Below are positions 7,334-16,786 of a stretch of 64,000 nt of DNA, piece by piece; the first letter of the stretch is position 1; every line of letters begins with the position of its first letter. The notes under the pieces were generated by a model. The model worked only from the letters and a program-made list of their open reading frames with translations, did not search any database and was not told the origin of the DNA. The stretch lies in assembly GCF_965204195.1 (NCBI RefSeq), contig NZ_OZ241975.1, forward strand, positions 682,001 to 746,000. The letters run 5' to 3'. The position numbers and the translations under genes are program-made. This stretch comes from Poriferisodalis sp965204195 (lineage in GTDB: Bacteria; Actinomycetota; Acidimicrobiia; Acidimicrobiales; Poriferisodalaceae).

Positions 7334-9898
7334 ATGGCAGAAAAGACTTCACCCGGGCGCGCCCTTGGCGATCGCACGATCCCGGATCGTGCCGAAGTGG
7401 TCGTCGTGGGCGGCGGGATCGTTGGGTGCGCCGTTGCGTACCACTTGGTGCGTCGGGGCATCACCGACGTGCTGCTGCTGGAGCAGAACCAGCTCACGGC
7501 GGGCACCACATGGCACGCCGCCGGTCTCGCGGCGCAGCTCAAGGCGACGTACAGCCTCACCAAGCTCGCCACCTATTCGGTGCGCCTGTTCGAGGCACTG
7601 GAAGACGAGACGGGCCAGGCCACCGGTTTCCGTGCGCCGGGTTCGATCTCGGTGGCGTCTGACGCCGAGCGTTGGGAGGAGATCCTGCGGGGCGCGTCGA
7701 TGGGGGCCACTGTCGGCGTCGAATCTCGCCAGATCGACATGGACGAGCTCACTGAGATGTGGCCGCTGATGCGCACAGACGACTTGGTAGGAGCGTTGTA
7801 CCTGCCAGACGACGGCTTGGTCTCGCCGGTGGACGCCACGATGGCGCTCGCCAAGGGCGCACGTGCGCACGGCTGCCGGATCATCGAGGGAGTCGCGGTC
7901 ACCGGGCTCGAGACCCGCAACGGTGCCATCTGCGGCGTCCGGACTGAGTTGACACCCGGCGCCGCGAGCGGCACCGGTGAAGCCGCTGGGGGCGACCACC
8001 TCATCGAAACCGAGACGGTGGTGCTGGCCACCGGCATGTGGACCCGCCACCTCGCCGCACAGATCGGCGTGAACGTCCCGTTGCAGGCGTGCGAGCACTT
8101 CTACGTGGTCACCGAGCCGCTCGAAGGCCTCGACACCTCCACGCCCATCGTGCGCGACCCCACGAACTACACGTACTTCAAGGAAGAGACCGGCAAGCTC
8201 ATGGTCGGCTTCTTCGAGCCGGAAGCCAAGGTGTGGCGCCTCGACGGCATTCCCCGCGACTTCAAGTTCGGGACGCTGCCGGAAGACTGGGACCACGTCG
8301 GGCCGGTGTTCGAGCGCTCCTGCCATCGGGTGCCTGCGCTGGCCGACTGCGGCGTGCAGCTGTTTTTCAACGGCCCCGAATCGTTCACTCCCGACGGCAC
8401 CTACTACCTCGGCGAAGCGCCCGAGATCGACGGCTGTTTCGTGGCGGCCGGCTTCAACTCCGTCGGCATCCAGTCCGCGGGGGGAGCCGGTTGGGTGCTG
8501 GCCGACTGGATCGCCGATCGGCACCCGCCGATGGACCTCTCAGCGGTCGACATCCGGCGTGCCATGCCATTCCAGGCCGACAACGGCTACCTGGCCGAGC
8601 GCATCAGCGAGAGTCTCGGGCTGCTGTATGCGATGCACTGGCCGTTCTTCCAGTACACGAGCGCTCGTGACCAGCGGCGCTCGGCGCTGCACGACGCGAT
8701 GGATGCGGCCGGGGCGGTCTTCGGCGAGACGGCCGGCTGGGAGCGGGCCAACTGGTTCGCCGAGCCGGGCCAGGAGCGCGAGTACCGCTACAGCTACGGC
8801 AAGCAGAACTGGTTCAAGAACTCCGGGCGTGAGTGCGACGCCGTGCGCAACGGCGTTGCCGTGTTCGACCAGTCGTCATTCGCCAAGTTCACGGTGCGCG
8901 GCCCCGACGCGCTCGACGTGCTCGACACGTTGAGCGTGGCGTCGGTGGACGTGCCTGCGGGGCGCGCGGTGTACACGCAGTGGTGCAACGAGCGAGGCGG
9001 CATCGAGGCCGACCTGACGGTCACCCGGCTGGGCGACGATGAATTCTGGGTGGTCACCTCGGCTGCCTGCCAGACCCGCGATTGGGCGTGGCTGCGGCGC
9101 CACTGCCGAGATCGTGACGTGGACATCGCCGACGTCACCGATGAGTGGGCAGTGCTCGGGCTGATGGGGCCGCACTCTCGAGATCTGCTCAGCCGAGTCA
9201 CCGACGCCGCGCTCGACAACGAGTCGTTCGGCTTCGGCGCTGCGCAGCACATCGAGGTGGCGGCCTCGGCTGGCCCGATTGCGGTGCTGGCCGTGCGCAT
9301 GAGCTACGTGGGGGAACTCGGCTGGGAGCTGTATGTGCCCAACGCCGAGGCAGTCGCGGTCTACGAAGCACTGCGCGACGCCGCCGCAGCCGCGGACGGG
9401 CTGGAGCTGGCACACGCCGGCTACCACGCCATGAACACGCTGCGGCTGGAGTGCGGCTACCGCCACTGGGGGCACGACATCAGCGACGAGGACACGCCGC
9501 TGGAGGCCGGCCTCGGCTTCGCGATCGCGTGGGACAAGCAGCGGGACTTCATCGGCCGCGCCGCACTGGAGGCACAGCGCCACGAGCCCCGCACACACCG
9601 ACTCATCCAGTTCCGGCTCGAAGATCCCGACGTGCTGGCCTACCACGACGAGCCGATCCGCCGCGACGGCGAGCTCGTCGGACGGGTCACCTCGGCGATG
9701 TGGAGCTACACCGAGGATCGCTGCCTGGCGATGGGCTACGTGACGCACCCGACCGCGGCCGACCCCGAGCCGCAGGCCGTCACCAAGGCCTGGCTCGACG
9801 CCGGCAGCTTCGACATCGAGATCGCCGGTCGGCGCATCGCCGCCACGCCCTCGATCCGCAGCTTCTACGACCCCACCAACCAGCGCGTCCGCCTGTAG
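7334..9898 (+). CDS. Fused FAD oxidoreductase/aminomethyltransferase (dimethylglycine or sarcosine dehydrogenase type)
   Basis: An 854-residue two-part enzyme. The N-terminal DAO domain (about 20-430) opens with the dinucleotide motif VVVGGGIVGCAVA and then TAGTTWHAAGL, the segment where homologues bind FAD covalently or closely. The C-terminal part (about 480-854) is a GcvT/aminomethyltransferase module with FDQSSFAKF, SYVGELGWELYV and a terminal barrel. Known relatives oxidatively demethylate dimethylglycine or sarcosine and pass the one-carbon unit to tetrahydrofolate. A second, different member lies at 11722-14232. It probably forms an operon with the FMN dehydrogenase just upstream. A strong hairpin follows at 10045. 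Confidence 0.88.
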   Translation: MAEKTSPGRALGDRTIPDRAEVVVVGGGIVGCAVAYHLVRRGITDVLLLEQNQLTAGTTWHAAGLAAQLKATYSLTKLATYSVRLFEALEDETGQATGFRAPGSISVASDAERWEEILRGASMGATVGVESRQIDMDELTEMWPLMRTDDLVGALYLPDDGLVSPVDATMALAKGARAHGCRIIEGVAVTGLETRNGAICGVRTELTPGAASGTGEAAGGDHLIETETVVLATGMWTRHLAAQIGVNVPLQACEHFYVVTEPLEGLDTSTPIVRDPTNYTYFKEETGKLMVGFFEPEAKVWRLDGIPRDFKFGTLPEDWDHVGPVFERSCHRVPALADCGVQLFFNGPESFTPDGTYYLGEAPEIDGCFVAAGFNSVGIQSAGGAGWVLADWIADRHPPMDLSAVDIRRAMPFQADNGYLAERISESLGLLYAMHWPFFQYTSARDQRRSALHDAMDAAGAVFGETAGWERANWFAEPGQEREYRYSYGKQNWFKNSGRECDAVRNGVAVFDQSSFAKFTVRGPDALDVLDTLSVASVDVPAGRAVYTQWCNERGGIEADLTVTRLGDDEFWVVTSAACQTRDWAWLRRHCRDRDVDIADVTDEWAVLGLMGPHSRDLLSRVTDAALDNESFGFGAAQHIEVAASAGPIAVLAVRMSYVGELGWELYVPNAEAVAVYEALRDAAAAADGLELAHAGYHAMNTLRLECGYRHWGHDISDEDTPLEAGLGFAIAWDKQRDFIGRAALEAQRHEPRTHRLIQFRLEDPDVLAYHDEPIRRDGELVGRVTSAMWSYTEDRCLAMGYVTHPTAADPEPQAVTKAWLDAGSFDIEIAGRRIAATPSIRSFYDPTNQRVRL

Positions 9899-10044
9899 CC
9901 GCACCGACTCGAACGCCAGTCTGCAGCAGATCGCAGACCGTGCAGATCAGCGATCTGCCACTCCGAAGGCGTCCGCGCTGTGGTCAGTGTCACGCGTCTG
10001 CTGTATCGTGTCGGCATATCCCCCAGTCGCTTCTGGTGGTTGGG

Positions 10045-10070
10045 CGAAGGCCCGCTTCGGCGGGCCTTCG
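10045..10070. terminator. Bidirectional terminator hairpin with UUCG loop
   Basis: CGAAGGCCCGC, TTCG and GCGGGCCTTCG form a perfect 11-bp stem closed by a UUCG tetraloop. It lies between two convergent genes (ending at 9898 and 10110). There is no T-run on either side, as is usual in high-GC actinobacteria. Being symmetrical, it can serve both transcripts. A weaker CCAG...CTGG hairpin lies just before it, at about 10023-10036. Confidence 0.75.
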
Positions 10071-10109
10071 AGCATTATGTGCCGCGATGCCAAGTGTGAG
10101 GCTTACGGA

Positions 10110-11384
10110 TCAGTCCCCTTGAGTCGTGAAGCTCTGCTGGCCGTTGGGCCTGGGGGACCACAGCGCTGAGATGGGGGCGGCGACGATCCGGTCGTCGAGT
10201 TGGACGGTGTCGTGGCCGGTGTGCAGCACGAGGCCGGCGACGAAGGATTCGCCTATGGAGTCTCGGAGCCAAGCCAGATGACGGGTGTCGCTGCGCCGGA
10301 CGCTGGCGGCTGCCTTGATCTCGATGCCGATCAGGCGTCCGCGGGGCAGTTCGGCGATCACGTCGACCTCTCGCCGGCCGTTCTGGTCTCGCAGGTGCGA
10401 GAGTCGGTAGCGCGTTGTGGCTGCGGGGGCCTCGGCGCGGAGCTGGGCCGCGACGAAGGTGTCGATCAGGGCGCCAAGCATCGCGCTGTCGCCCAGGATG
10501 TCCTCGTGGCTCAGTCCGAGGATTCCGGCCATCAGCCCTGAGTCGATGAGGTATCGCTTCGGTGTGCGGCTCATGCGCTTGAGCCGGTTCGTGGACCAGG
10601 CTTCGAGGTGATCGACCAGCACGAGATCGCTGAGGAGCTGTTCGTACGCCCGGGCCGTCCTGCGGTCGATGCCGGCGGCCTCATACAGGGTTTTGTCCTG
10701 CGGGGTTCCGGCCGAGTTGAGTGCCAGTGCCTCGAGGTACCTGCGCAGGCGAGATGCGTCGGGCATGCGGTCGTGAGAACGGGCGTCGCGTAGCGCTGCC
10801 TGATCGGCGTAGCTCGCGAGCCAGCGTTGCGCGCCTGCCTCGCCGAGTTCGAGCGCAGGTTCGGGAAAGCCGCCTCGCAGCGCCATGCCGAGGTAGTCGG
10901 AGAGGTCGGGCAGCGCTTCGTCGCCAGAGAGCACTTCGCCGGCGACGACACGGTCGATGAACGGCCGAAGCGGCCTGCCCCGTGTCTCGGCCACGGTCAG
11001 CGGGTACATGGGGAGCATCACGACACGGCCAGTCCCGGGCCACAGTCGCTCGTCAGTGTTGGAGCGTGCCGAACCGGTGATGAGGAATCGCCCGGGTCGA
11101 CGTTCGGCGTCCACCGCTCGTTTCACCGCTCCCATCACCGGCGGGTATTCCTGCCATTCGTCGAGCAGCAGCGGTTCGGGCCGGTTGCGCAACGCGGCGT
11201 CCGGATCGGCGCGCAGGGCATCGGAGCCCTGTGCGGTGTCGAGCCTGAGCACGGCGGCGGCGTGCCGTGCGGCGGTCGTGGTCTTGCCGCAGGCGCGTGG
11301 CCCGACGAGCATGATCGCGGGGAACTCCGCGAGGTACGTTTCGAGCAGCCCGTCGACATGCCGGCGCAGGTAGGTGCCAGCCAT
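10110..11384 (-). CDS. AAA_14/DUF4143 ATP-binding protein (copy 2)
   Basis: A 424-residue protein with Walker A GPRACGKT (about 28-35), Walker B PLLLDEWQ, the FLITGSAR segment and a C-terminal nuclease-like core REVDVIAELPRGRLIGIEIK. The domain order is the same as copy 1 (3372-4676), but the sequences diverge throughout. It is a solitary gene between two catabolic operons, reading against both. The function of the family is unsettled. A long inverted repeat lies 26-53 bp upstream of its ATG (11410-11437) and could be an autoregulatory operator. The last residues (PNGQQSFTTQGD) are not conserved-looking. Confidence 0.85.
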   Translation of the reverse strand: MAGTYLRRHVDGLLETYLAEFPAIMLVGPRACGKTTTAARHAAAVLRLDTAQGSDALRADPDAALRNRPEPLLLDEWQEYPPVMGAVKRAVDAERRPGRFLITGSARSNTDERLWPGTGRVVMLPMYPLTVAETRGRPLRPFIDRVVAGEVLSGDEALPDLSDYLGMALRGGFPEPALELGEAGAQRWLASYADQAALRDARSHDRMPDASRLRRYLEALALNSAGTPQDKTLYEAAGIDRRTARAYEQLLSDLVLVDHLEAWSTNRLKRMSRTPKRYLIDSGLMAGILGLSHEDILGDSAMLGALIDTFVAAQLRAEAPAATTRYRLSHLRDQNGRREVDVIAELPRGRLIGIEIKAAASVRRSDTRHLAWLRDSIGESFVAGLVLHTGHDTVQLDDRIVAAPISALWSPRPNGQQSFTTQGD

Positions 11385-11721
11385 GCCGGAATCCTACCTC
11401 AATATCGCGTTGTATGGCGTGCCAGCACGACATACAATGCCGGAATCACACAAACAGCAGCGCGCCGACTGCCGTTGCGCCACACCTGCGCCGCGACCGG
11501 CGAAGTCGGGTGAAGCTGAAATGTGAGTCTGCAATCTGCAACCTGAACTTTCGGATTGCATATCCATGAGCGTCAAGATGCGCGCAGTGGTGCGCGGAGT
11601 GGTGATAATTTGCGCGCACCACATCGGCATGCCACGGGGTCCGAACCGGGGGGTTCGGCTCACGTCTGGCCTGGACACATGGGGACCTGTGTATGTCTGA
11701 GCAGGCCCGGCATCACTGAGC
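11385..11721. other. 337-bp intergenic region between divergent genes
   Basis: No gene is seen. It holds a 28-bp inverted repeat at 11410-11437, a direct repeat ATGCCGGAATC at the AAA_14 start codon and again at about 11437, a tRNA D-arm-like stretch on the minus strand at 11460-11486 with no anticodon or T arm, and an imperfect dyad ACACA...TGTGT at about 11674-11691, roughly 30 bp before the next gene. The last two may be operator or promoter elements. Confidence 0.5.
11410..11437. promoter_or_regulatory. Inverted repeat upstream of the AAA_14 gene
   Basis: TTGTATG gc GTGC ca GCAC ga CATACAA is a 28-bp dyad with 7-bp outer and 4-bp inner perfect arms, separated by one unpaired dinucleotide on each side. 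It sits 26-53 bp upstream of the AAA_14/DUF4143 start at 11384, where an operator or a processed 5' leader hairpin would lie. Regulatory function is inferred from position and symmetry only. Confidence 0.4.
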
Positions 11722-14232
11722 ATGCCTGAACAAGCGCAATGCGTCATCATCGGCGGTGGGGCCATGGGGGCCGGCCTGCTGTATGCCCTCGCGCACGAGG
11801 GTTGGACCGACACGATCCTGGTGGAGAAGGGCGAGCTCACCTCTGGGTCCACCTGGCATGCGGCCGGCCTGATCCCGAACTTCATCGGCGATCTCAACAT
11901 GGCCAAGGTGCATCAGGAGGCGGTCGCGCTCTACCCGCGGTTGGAAGCCGAAACAGGACTGTCGGCGGGCTGGCACGGCTGCGGCGCAATCCGGCTGGCG
12001 CGCACGGCCGACGAGGCCGACTGGCACCACTACGTCCACGCCATGCTCACCCAGATCGGCGTGGAGTCGCACCTGATCGGGCCCGCTGAGATTGCTGAAC
12101 GGCACCCGTTGCTGACCGATCTCGACGACGTACGGCTCGGCTTCTTCACACCGCATGACGGCTGGACCGATCCGTCGAGCTGCACGAACGCCATGGCCAA
12201 GGGTGCCCGCGATCTGGGCTGCCGGATCATGCGTCACACGCTCGTGACCGGCATGTCCCAGCGCCCCGACGGCAGCTGGGATGTCACGGTCGTGCGCGGC
12301 GGTGCCGATCCGGGCCGGCGCCGCAACGGTTCGAACGGCCACGACGAGCAGGACACCATCCACTGCGAGCATGTCGTGAATGCCGCCGGGCACTACGCAC
12401 CCCAGCTCGGAGCCATGATCGGACTCGACGTGCCGATCGTGTCGGTCATCCACCAGTACTTGGTGACCGAGACCGTGCCCGAGGTCGAAGCCCTCGATTT
12501 TGAGCTGCCGGTAGTGCGCGATCCCCGTGCTTCCTGCTACTACCGCCAGGAGATCGACGGCCTGCTCATCGGGCCGTACGAGATGTCCGGATCCCGGTCC
12601 TACGGCATCGACGGCATCGACTGGGACCTGCACTTCCATCTGCCCGGCGAGAACCTCGATGTGCTCGAAGAATGCCTCGGCTTCGCCGAGCAGCGCATCG
12701 GCGTGCTGTCCGACGCGGGCATCAAGCAGGTCGTGTCGGGGCCGATCACCCATACCCCCGACTCGGGCTATCTGATGGGCCCCGCACCGGGGGTGCGCAA
12801 TTACTGGCACTGCAACGGGGCGTCCATCGGCATCACCCAGGGCCCGGGCGCCGGGAAGTTCCTGGCGCAGTGGATGGTCCACGGTCAGACCGAGATCAAC
12901 GTGCGCGCCATGGACCCGCGCCGCTTCGGCGACCACACCGGCCCCAAGTCGCAATTCGCTCTCGAGAAGGCGCTCGACGAGTACCACGAGATGTACCAAG
13001 TGCGGCTGCCGGGGGAGCAGCGAGCCGCCGGCAGGCCGGTCAAGACCACGCCGCTGTGGGGACGCTTCGACGCGCTGGGAGCGCAGTGGCAGGAGATTTA
13101 CGGGTGGGAGCGCCCCCAGTACTTCTCGCCCGACGGCACGCCTGAGGCCCACTCGTTCCGCCGCTCCAACGCGCATGACGTTGTCGGCGCCGAAGTGCGC
13201 GGCGTTCGTGAGCGGGTCGGCGTGGCCGACCTGAGCGCGTTCGCCAAGTTCGAGGTGACCGGGCCTGACGCGGCGGCCCTGCTGGATCGGCTGTCGGCCA
13301 ACCGCCTGCCCGGGCGCGACGGCGGAATTCGCCTGACCCACATGCTCACGGAGCTGGGCGGCATCGAGTGCGAGATGACCATTGCACGGCTGGCGCCGGA
13401 CCGGTTCTGGCTGGCCTCCGCGATCATGGGCCAGAGCCACGACCTGGACTGGCTGCGCGATCACGTCGCGGCCGGCGAGCAGGTGAGCGTGCGCGACGCC
13501 ACCGACAGCACTGCCATCTTGGGGGTGACCGGCCCGCGTGCTCGTGACGTGCTGTCGCCGGTGACCGACGCCGATTTGAGCAATGACGCATTCATCTGGC
13601 TGACAGCCCGAGAGGTCTTCGTGGCAGGCGTGCCCGTCATTGCGCTACGGGTGTCCTACGTCGGTGAACTGGGCTGGGAGCTGCACTGCCCGATGGACGA
13701 TCTGGCCCGCGTGTATGACGCAGTCGCCGAAGCCGGCGAGCCCCACGGCCTGGTGCACTTCGGCAGCTACGCCATGAATGTCATGCGCATCGAGAAGGCC
13801 TACAAGGCATGGGGCAGCGAACTCACCACCGAGATCACGCCGGTCGAGGCCCGACTCGGGCGCTTCGTGGACTACAGCCGTCCCTTCCTCGGCCGTGACG
13901 CGGCACAGGCTCGCCGGGAATCTGAGCAGCAGGGCGAGCCGTTGTCGATGGTGCTCGTGTACTGCGAGGTGGACACCGAGATGGGTCCAATGGGCAACGA
14001 CCTCCGCGGCAATGAGCCGGCGTTCGCGCCGGGCAGCGACGAGCCCATGGGCATCGGCACCAGCGGCGCCTGGGGCCACACCGTGGGCCGCAGCTTGGCC
14101 TTCGTGTACGTCGACCCCCGGTTCGAAGCCCCCGGCAGCACCTTCGAACTGGACCTGCTCGGCGAGCGGCGCACAGCGACTGTGCTGGCCGAAGCGGCCT
14201 ACGACCCGCAGAACCGGGGATTGCGGTCATGA
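11722..14232 (+). CDS. Fused FAD oxidoreductase/aminomethyltransferase (second member)
   Basis: An 836-residue protein with the same two-part build as 7334-9898. The N-terminal FAD domain has CVIIGGGAMGAGL and TSGSTWHAAGL, and the C-terminal GcvT-like domain has LSAFAKFEVTGPDA and SYVGELGWELHC. Overall similarity to the other copy is moderate, so a different methylated amine (dimethylglycine, sarcosine or a related N-methyl compound) is likely. Its stop overlaps the start of the MttB-family gene (ATGA at 14229-14232). That makes translational coupling likely and is the best clue to function: one protein demethylates a quaternary or tertiary amine and the other oxidises the resulting N-methyl compound. 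A second ATG a few codons in cannot be excluded as start. Confidence 0.87.
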   Translation: MPEQAQCVIIGGGAMGAGLLYALAHEGWTDTILVEKGELTSGSTWHAAGLIPNFIGDLNMAKVHQEAVALYPRLEAETGLSAGWHGCGAIRLARTADEADWHHYVHAMLTQIGVESHLIGPAEIAERHPLLTDLDDVRLGFFTPHDGWTDPSSCTNAMAKGARDLGCRIMRHTLVTGMSQRPDGSWDVTVVRGGADPGRRRNGSNGHDEQDTIHCEHVVNAAGHYAPQLGAMIGLDVPIVSVIHQYLVTETVPEVEALDFELPVVRDPRASCYYRQEIDGLLIGPYEMSGSRSYGIDGIDWDLHFHLPGENLDVLEECLGFAEQRIGVLSDAGIKQVVSGPITHTPDSGYLMGPAPGVRNYWHCNGASIGITQGPGAGKFLAQWMVHGQTEINVRAMDPRRFGDHTGPKSQFALEKALDEYHEMYQVRLPGEQRAAGRPVKTTPLWGRFDALGAQWQEIYGWERPQYFSPDGTPEAHSFRRSNAHDVVGAEVRGVRERVGVADLSAFAKFEVTGPDAAALLDRLSANRLPGRDGGIRLTHMLTELGGIECEMTIARLAPDRFWLASAIMGQSHDLDWLRDHVAAGEQVSVRDATDSTAILGVTGPRARDVLSPVTDADLSNDAFIWLTAREVFVAGVPVIALRVSYVGELGWELHCPMDDLARVYDAVAEAGEPHGLVHFGSYAMNVMRIEKAYKAWGSELTTEITPVEARLGRFVDYSRPFLGRDAAQARRESEQQGEPLSMVLVYCEVDTEMGPMGNDLRGNEPAFAPGSDEPMGIGTSGAWGHTVGRSLAFVYVDPRFEAPGSTFELDLLGERRTATVLAEAAYDPQNRGLRS

Positions 14233-15812
14233 GCGAGACCGACACGAGCGAGGCACCTCGGCGACGCCGCGGCGGCGGCCGGGCTGGCCGCATCGCCGTC
14301 CGCGAAGCTGCGCCCGAGCGCGATCGCCGACCTGTTCGCCCCGGCCTGCCAGCAGGGCGATTCAAACCTTTGACCGAGAGCGACATGCAGCAGGTGTATG
14401 ACACCGCACTCGGGCTGCTCGAAGACGTCGGCATGGGCGAGCCGCTGGACGAGTTCATCGAGGCAGCGGTGCCGTTGGGTGCCTGGGTTGACGACACGGG
14501 CCGTCTGCACCTGCCCCGTGGCGTCGTGGAGCGAGCCATCGAGACGGCGGCCAAGGAATGGATCTGGCACGGCTTCGACGACGACCAGTCGGTGCACGTG
14601 GGCGGTGAGCACGTCTATTTCGGCACGTCCGGCGCTGCGGTGATGATGTACGACCACGAGACGGGCACGTTCCGCGATTCGCTCGCGCAGGACGTGTACG
14701 ACTGCGGCCGCTTGGTCGACACGCTCGACAACCTGCACTTCTACGTGCGCACGGTGGTGGCACGCGACATGGTCGAGACCCGTGACCTCGACATGACCAC
14801 GGCATACGCAGTGATGTGCAGCACCACCAAGCCGGGCGGATCGTCGTGGTTCGAGCCGGAGTGGGTGTACGAGTCGGTCGAGATGTTCGATCTCGTGCTG
14901 GGAGGCGAGGGCGAGTTCGCCAAGCGCCCGTTCATCGCCGCGAACAACACCTTCGTCGTACCACCGCTGCGCTTCGCTTACGACTCGGCGAGATGCCTCG
15001 TCGCACAGGTGCGCACGGGCATGCCCATCAACCTGCTGTCGGCCCTGCAGGCCGGCGCCACTGCGCCTGCGGCGCTCGCAGGCGCTCTCGCGCAGGCGGT
15101 GGCCGAGTGCCTCGGGGGGTTGACCTTCGTGAACCTGCTGTCGCCGGGCCATCCCTGCCTGCTGGGCTTGTGGCCGTTCGTGTCGGACCTGCGCACGGGC
15201 GCGATGAGTGGGGGATCGGGCGAGGAAGGAATCCTCAACGCTGCAGCGGCCGAAGTGGGCCACTGGCTCGGGCTGCCCACCGGTGTGGCCGCGGGCATGA
15301 CCGACTCCAAGGTGAACGACGCCCAGGCCGGCTACGAGAAGGGCCTGAACGTGGGGCTGGCCGGCCATGCGGGAGCGAACATCGTCTATGAGTCGGCGGG
15401 GATGCTGGCGAGCCTGCTGGCGTGCTCGCACGAGGCGCTGGTGATCGACAACGACATGCTCGGCGCCATCAACCGCACCGTGCGCGGCATCGAGGTGAAC
15501 GCCGACACGCTGTCGGCAGAGCTCATCGGCGAGGTCATTGCCGGGCCGGGCCACTTCCTCGGCTCGCCGCAGACGCTTGAGCTCATGGAAACCGAGTACC
15601 TCTACCCGCTGGTGTCCAACCGGGACACTCCCGAGGACTGGACCGAAGCGGGCAGCCGGCCTGCACACGATGTGGCCCACGACCATGTGGTGGCCACCTT
15701 GGAGAGCCACTGGCCCTCGCACATCAGCCCTGCCGTCGACGCTGCCATCCGGGACGCCTTCCCGATCGGCCTGCAGCCGCAAGGCCCTTCGACCACTGCC
15801 GTCGCCTCCTAA
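14229..15812 (+). CDS. Trimethylamine methyltransferase (MttB) family protein, non-pyrrolysine type
   Basis: A 527-residue member of the MttB/COG5598 family. After a basic, probably disordered N-terminus (residues 1-40) comes the methyltransferase TIM barrel. Conserved-looking stretches include HVYFGTSGAAVMMYD, SGGSGEEGILNAAA and GLPTGVAAGMTDSK. There is no in-frame TAG, so this is a non-pyrrolysine homologue. Characterised non-Pyl relatives (such as MtgB) demethylate glycine betaine and related quaternary amines using a corrinoid protein. No corrinoid protein gene is present nearby, so the methyl acceptor must be elsewhere or different. It is coupled by a 4-bp overlap to the upstream FAD/GcvT gene. 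Confidence 0.82.
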   Translation: MSETDTSEAPRRRRGGGRAGRIAVREAAPERDRRPVRPGLPAGRFKPLTESDMQQVYDTALGLLEDVGMGEPLDEFIEAAVPLGAWVDDTGRLHLPRGVVERAIETAAKEWIWHGFDDDQSVHVGGEHVYFGTSGAAVMMYDHETGTFRDSLAQDVYDCGRLVDTLDNLHFYVRTVVARDMVETRDLDMTTAYAVMCSTTKPGGSSWFEPEWVYESVEMFDLVLGGEGEFAKRPFIAANNTFVVPPLRFAYDSARCLVAQVRTGMPINLLSALQAGATAPAALAGALAQAVAECLGGLTFVNLLSPGHPCLLGLWPFVSDLRTGAMSGGSGEEGILNAAAAEVGHWLGLPTGVAAGMTDSKVNDAQAGYEKGLNVGLAGHAGANIVYESAGMLASLLACSHEALVIDNDMLGAINRTVRGIEVNADTLSAELIGEVIAGPGHFLGSPQTLELMETEYLYPLVSNRDTPEDWTEAGSRPAHDVAHDHVVATLESHWPSHISPAVDAAIRDAFPIGLQPQGPSTTAVAS

Positions 15813-15858
15813 GAGGCTGAGCCGAATGGCGAAGCCGTTGCCCGAGCGGCCCGTGAGC

Positions 15859-15877
15859 GCGGCGACTAGGCCGCCGC
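15859..15877. terminator. Possible terminator hairpin between convergent genes
   Basis: GCGGCG and CGCCGC form a 6-bp stem around ACTAGGC, covering the stop codon of the arsenate reductase gene at 15866. It lies 46 bp after the MttB gene. There is no T-run; the assignment rests on position and pairing. Confidence 0.4.
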
Positions 15878-16570
15878 GGGGATATTGAGCGTGGCCAAGA
15901 GCGCGCCGACTCGCTGGCCGATGTCGTCGCGTACCTCCCGCACCACCTCAATCGCTTGGCCGGCCGGGTCGGTGAGCTCCCAGTCCTCGTAACGCTTGCC
16001 GGGGAAGATCGGGCAGGCATCGCCGCATCCCATGGTGACGATCACGTCAGCAGCTCGGGCAATCTCATCGGTCCACGGCTTGGGGTACTCGCCGGTGATG
16101 TCGATACCGATCTCGCCCATGGCCTCGATGACGGCGGCGTTGGTCTCGAGCCCGGGATCCGAACCGCCGGAGAACACGTCGACGCGGCTGCCCGCAAGGT
16201 GCCGGAGCCAGCCGGCCGCCATCTGGGAGCGCCCCGCATTGTGCGTGCACAGGAACAGCACCGCAGGTACGTCGAGCGAGCCGACTTCGAGACGCTTGAG
16301 CGCTCGCAAGCGGTCGCGGGTGAAGCGTTCGATCAGCAGCGGTAGCCAGTCCAGCAGCCTCGCCCCGGCCTTCAGCTTCGTGCGCGAGTCGAGCATGTAT
16401 CGCTCGATGGTCTCGGCATTGAAGACGCCATCGAACTCGTCGCGTAGTCGAGCCGAGCCCTGCTTGATCAGCAGCAGCTGCTCGGTGGTGAACTCCGGCA
16501 GGCCGATCTCGTGGTCGCTCGCCGTGAGGTTGCGCAGCGCAGCGCTGTCCGATGTCGAGTTCGTGGACAT
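15866..16570 (-). CDS. arsC: Arsenate reductase, low-molecular-weight phosphatase type, with N-terminal helical domain
   Basis: A 234-residue protein. The C-terminal 140 residues are a low-molecular-weight-phosphatase-type ArsC: the P-loop LFLCTHNAGRSQMAAG with nucleophile Cys in CTHNAGRS, and a second cysteine pair in TMGCGDACPIFPG for the disulfide relay. The N-terminal ~85 residues (FTTEQLLLIKQGSARLRDEF and following) form the helical domain found in actinobacterial fused ArsC proteins. It reduces arsenate to arsenite using thioredoxin- or mycothiol-type thiols. Start ATG16570 has AGGAG five bases upstream; the frame is open further but unsupported. No arsR or arsenite pump lies beside it, so it is a solitary resistance gene here. 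Confidence 0.85.
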   Translation of the reverse strand: MSTNSTSDSAALRNLTASDHEIGLPEFTTEQLLLIKQGSARLRDEFDGVFNAETIERYMLDSRTKLKAGARLLDWLPLLIERFTRDRLRALKRLEVGSLDVPAVLFLCTHNAGRSQMAAGWLRHLAGSRVDVFSGGSDPGLETNAAVIEAMGEIGIDITGEYPKPWTDEIARAADVIVTMGCGDACPIFPGKRYEDWELTDPAGQAIEVVREVRDDIGQRVGALLATLNIPAAA

Positions 16571-16786
16571 AGGTGCTCCTGGGTGTGCGGCCGCGCATCT
16601 GCCGCCGCGCGGCAACCGGCTCAGCGTCGTAGGTAAGCGGCGACCGGGAGAGGGATCAAGCGATGTCGCGGCATCGTTGGCCGATGTTTCCGCGATGTTT
16701 GCGTTAGGCATCGCTGCGCCTCCACGGTCCGCAATGCACCGGGCGAGGCGGCGTCGCCGATCGGCTCGGCCTCCTAGCGTGATCCT

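Noticed and set aside
11460..11486. Complete tRNA gene
   Set aside because: Only a D arm is recognisable; anticodon and T arms cannot be formed in the following sequence.
14229..15812. Pyrrolysine-containing MttB
   Set aside because: There is no in-frame TAG in the gene, so it belongs to the non-pyrrolysine branch.
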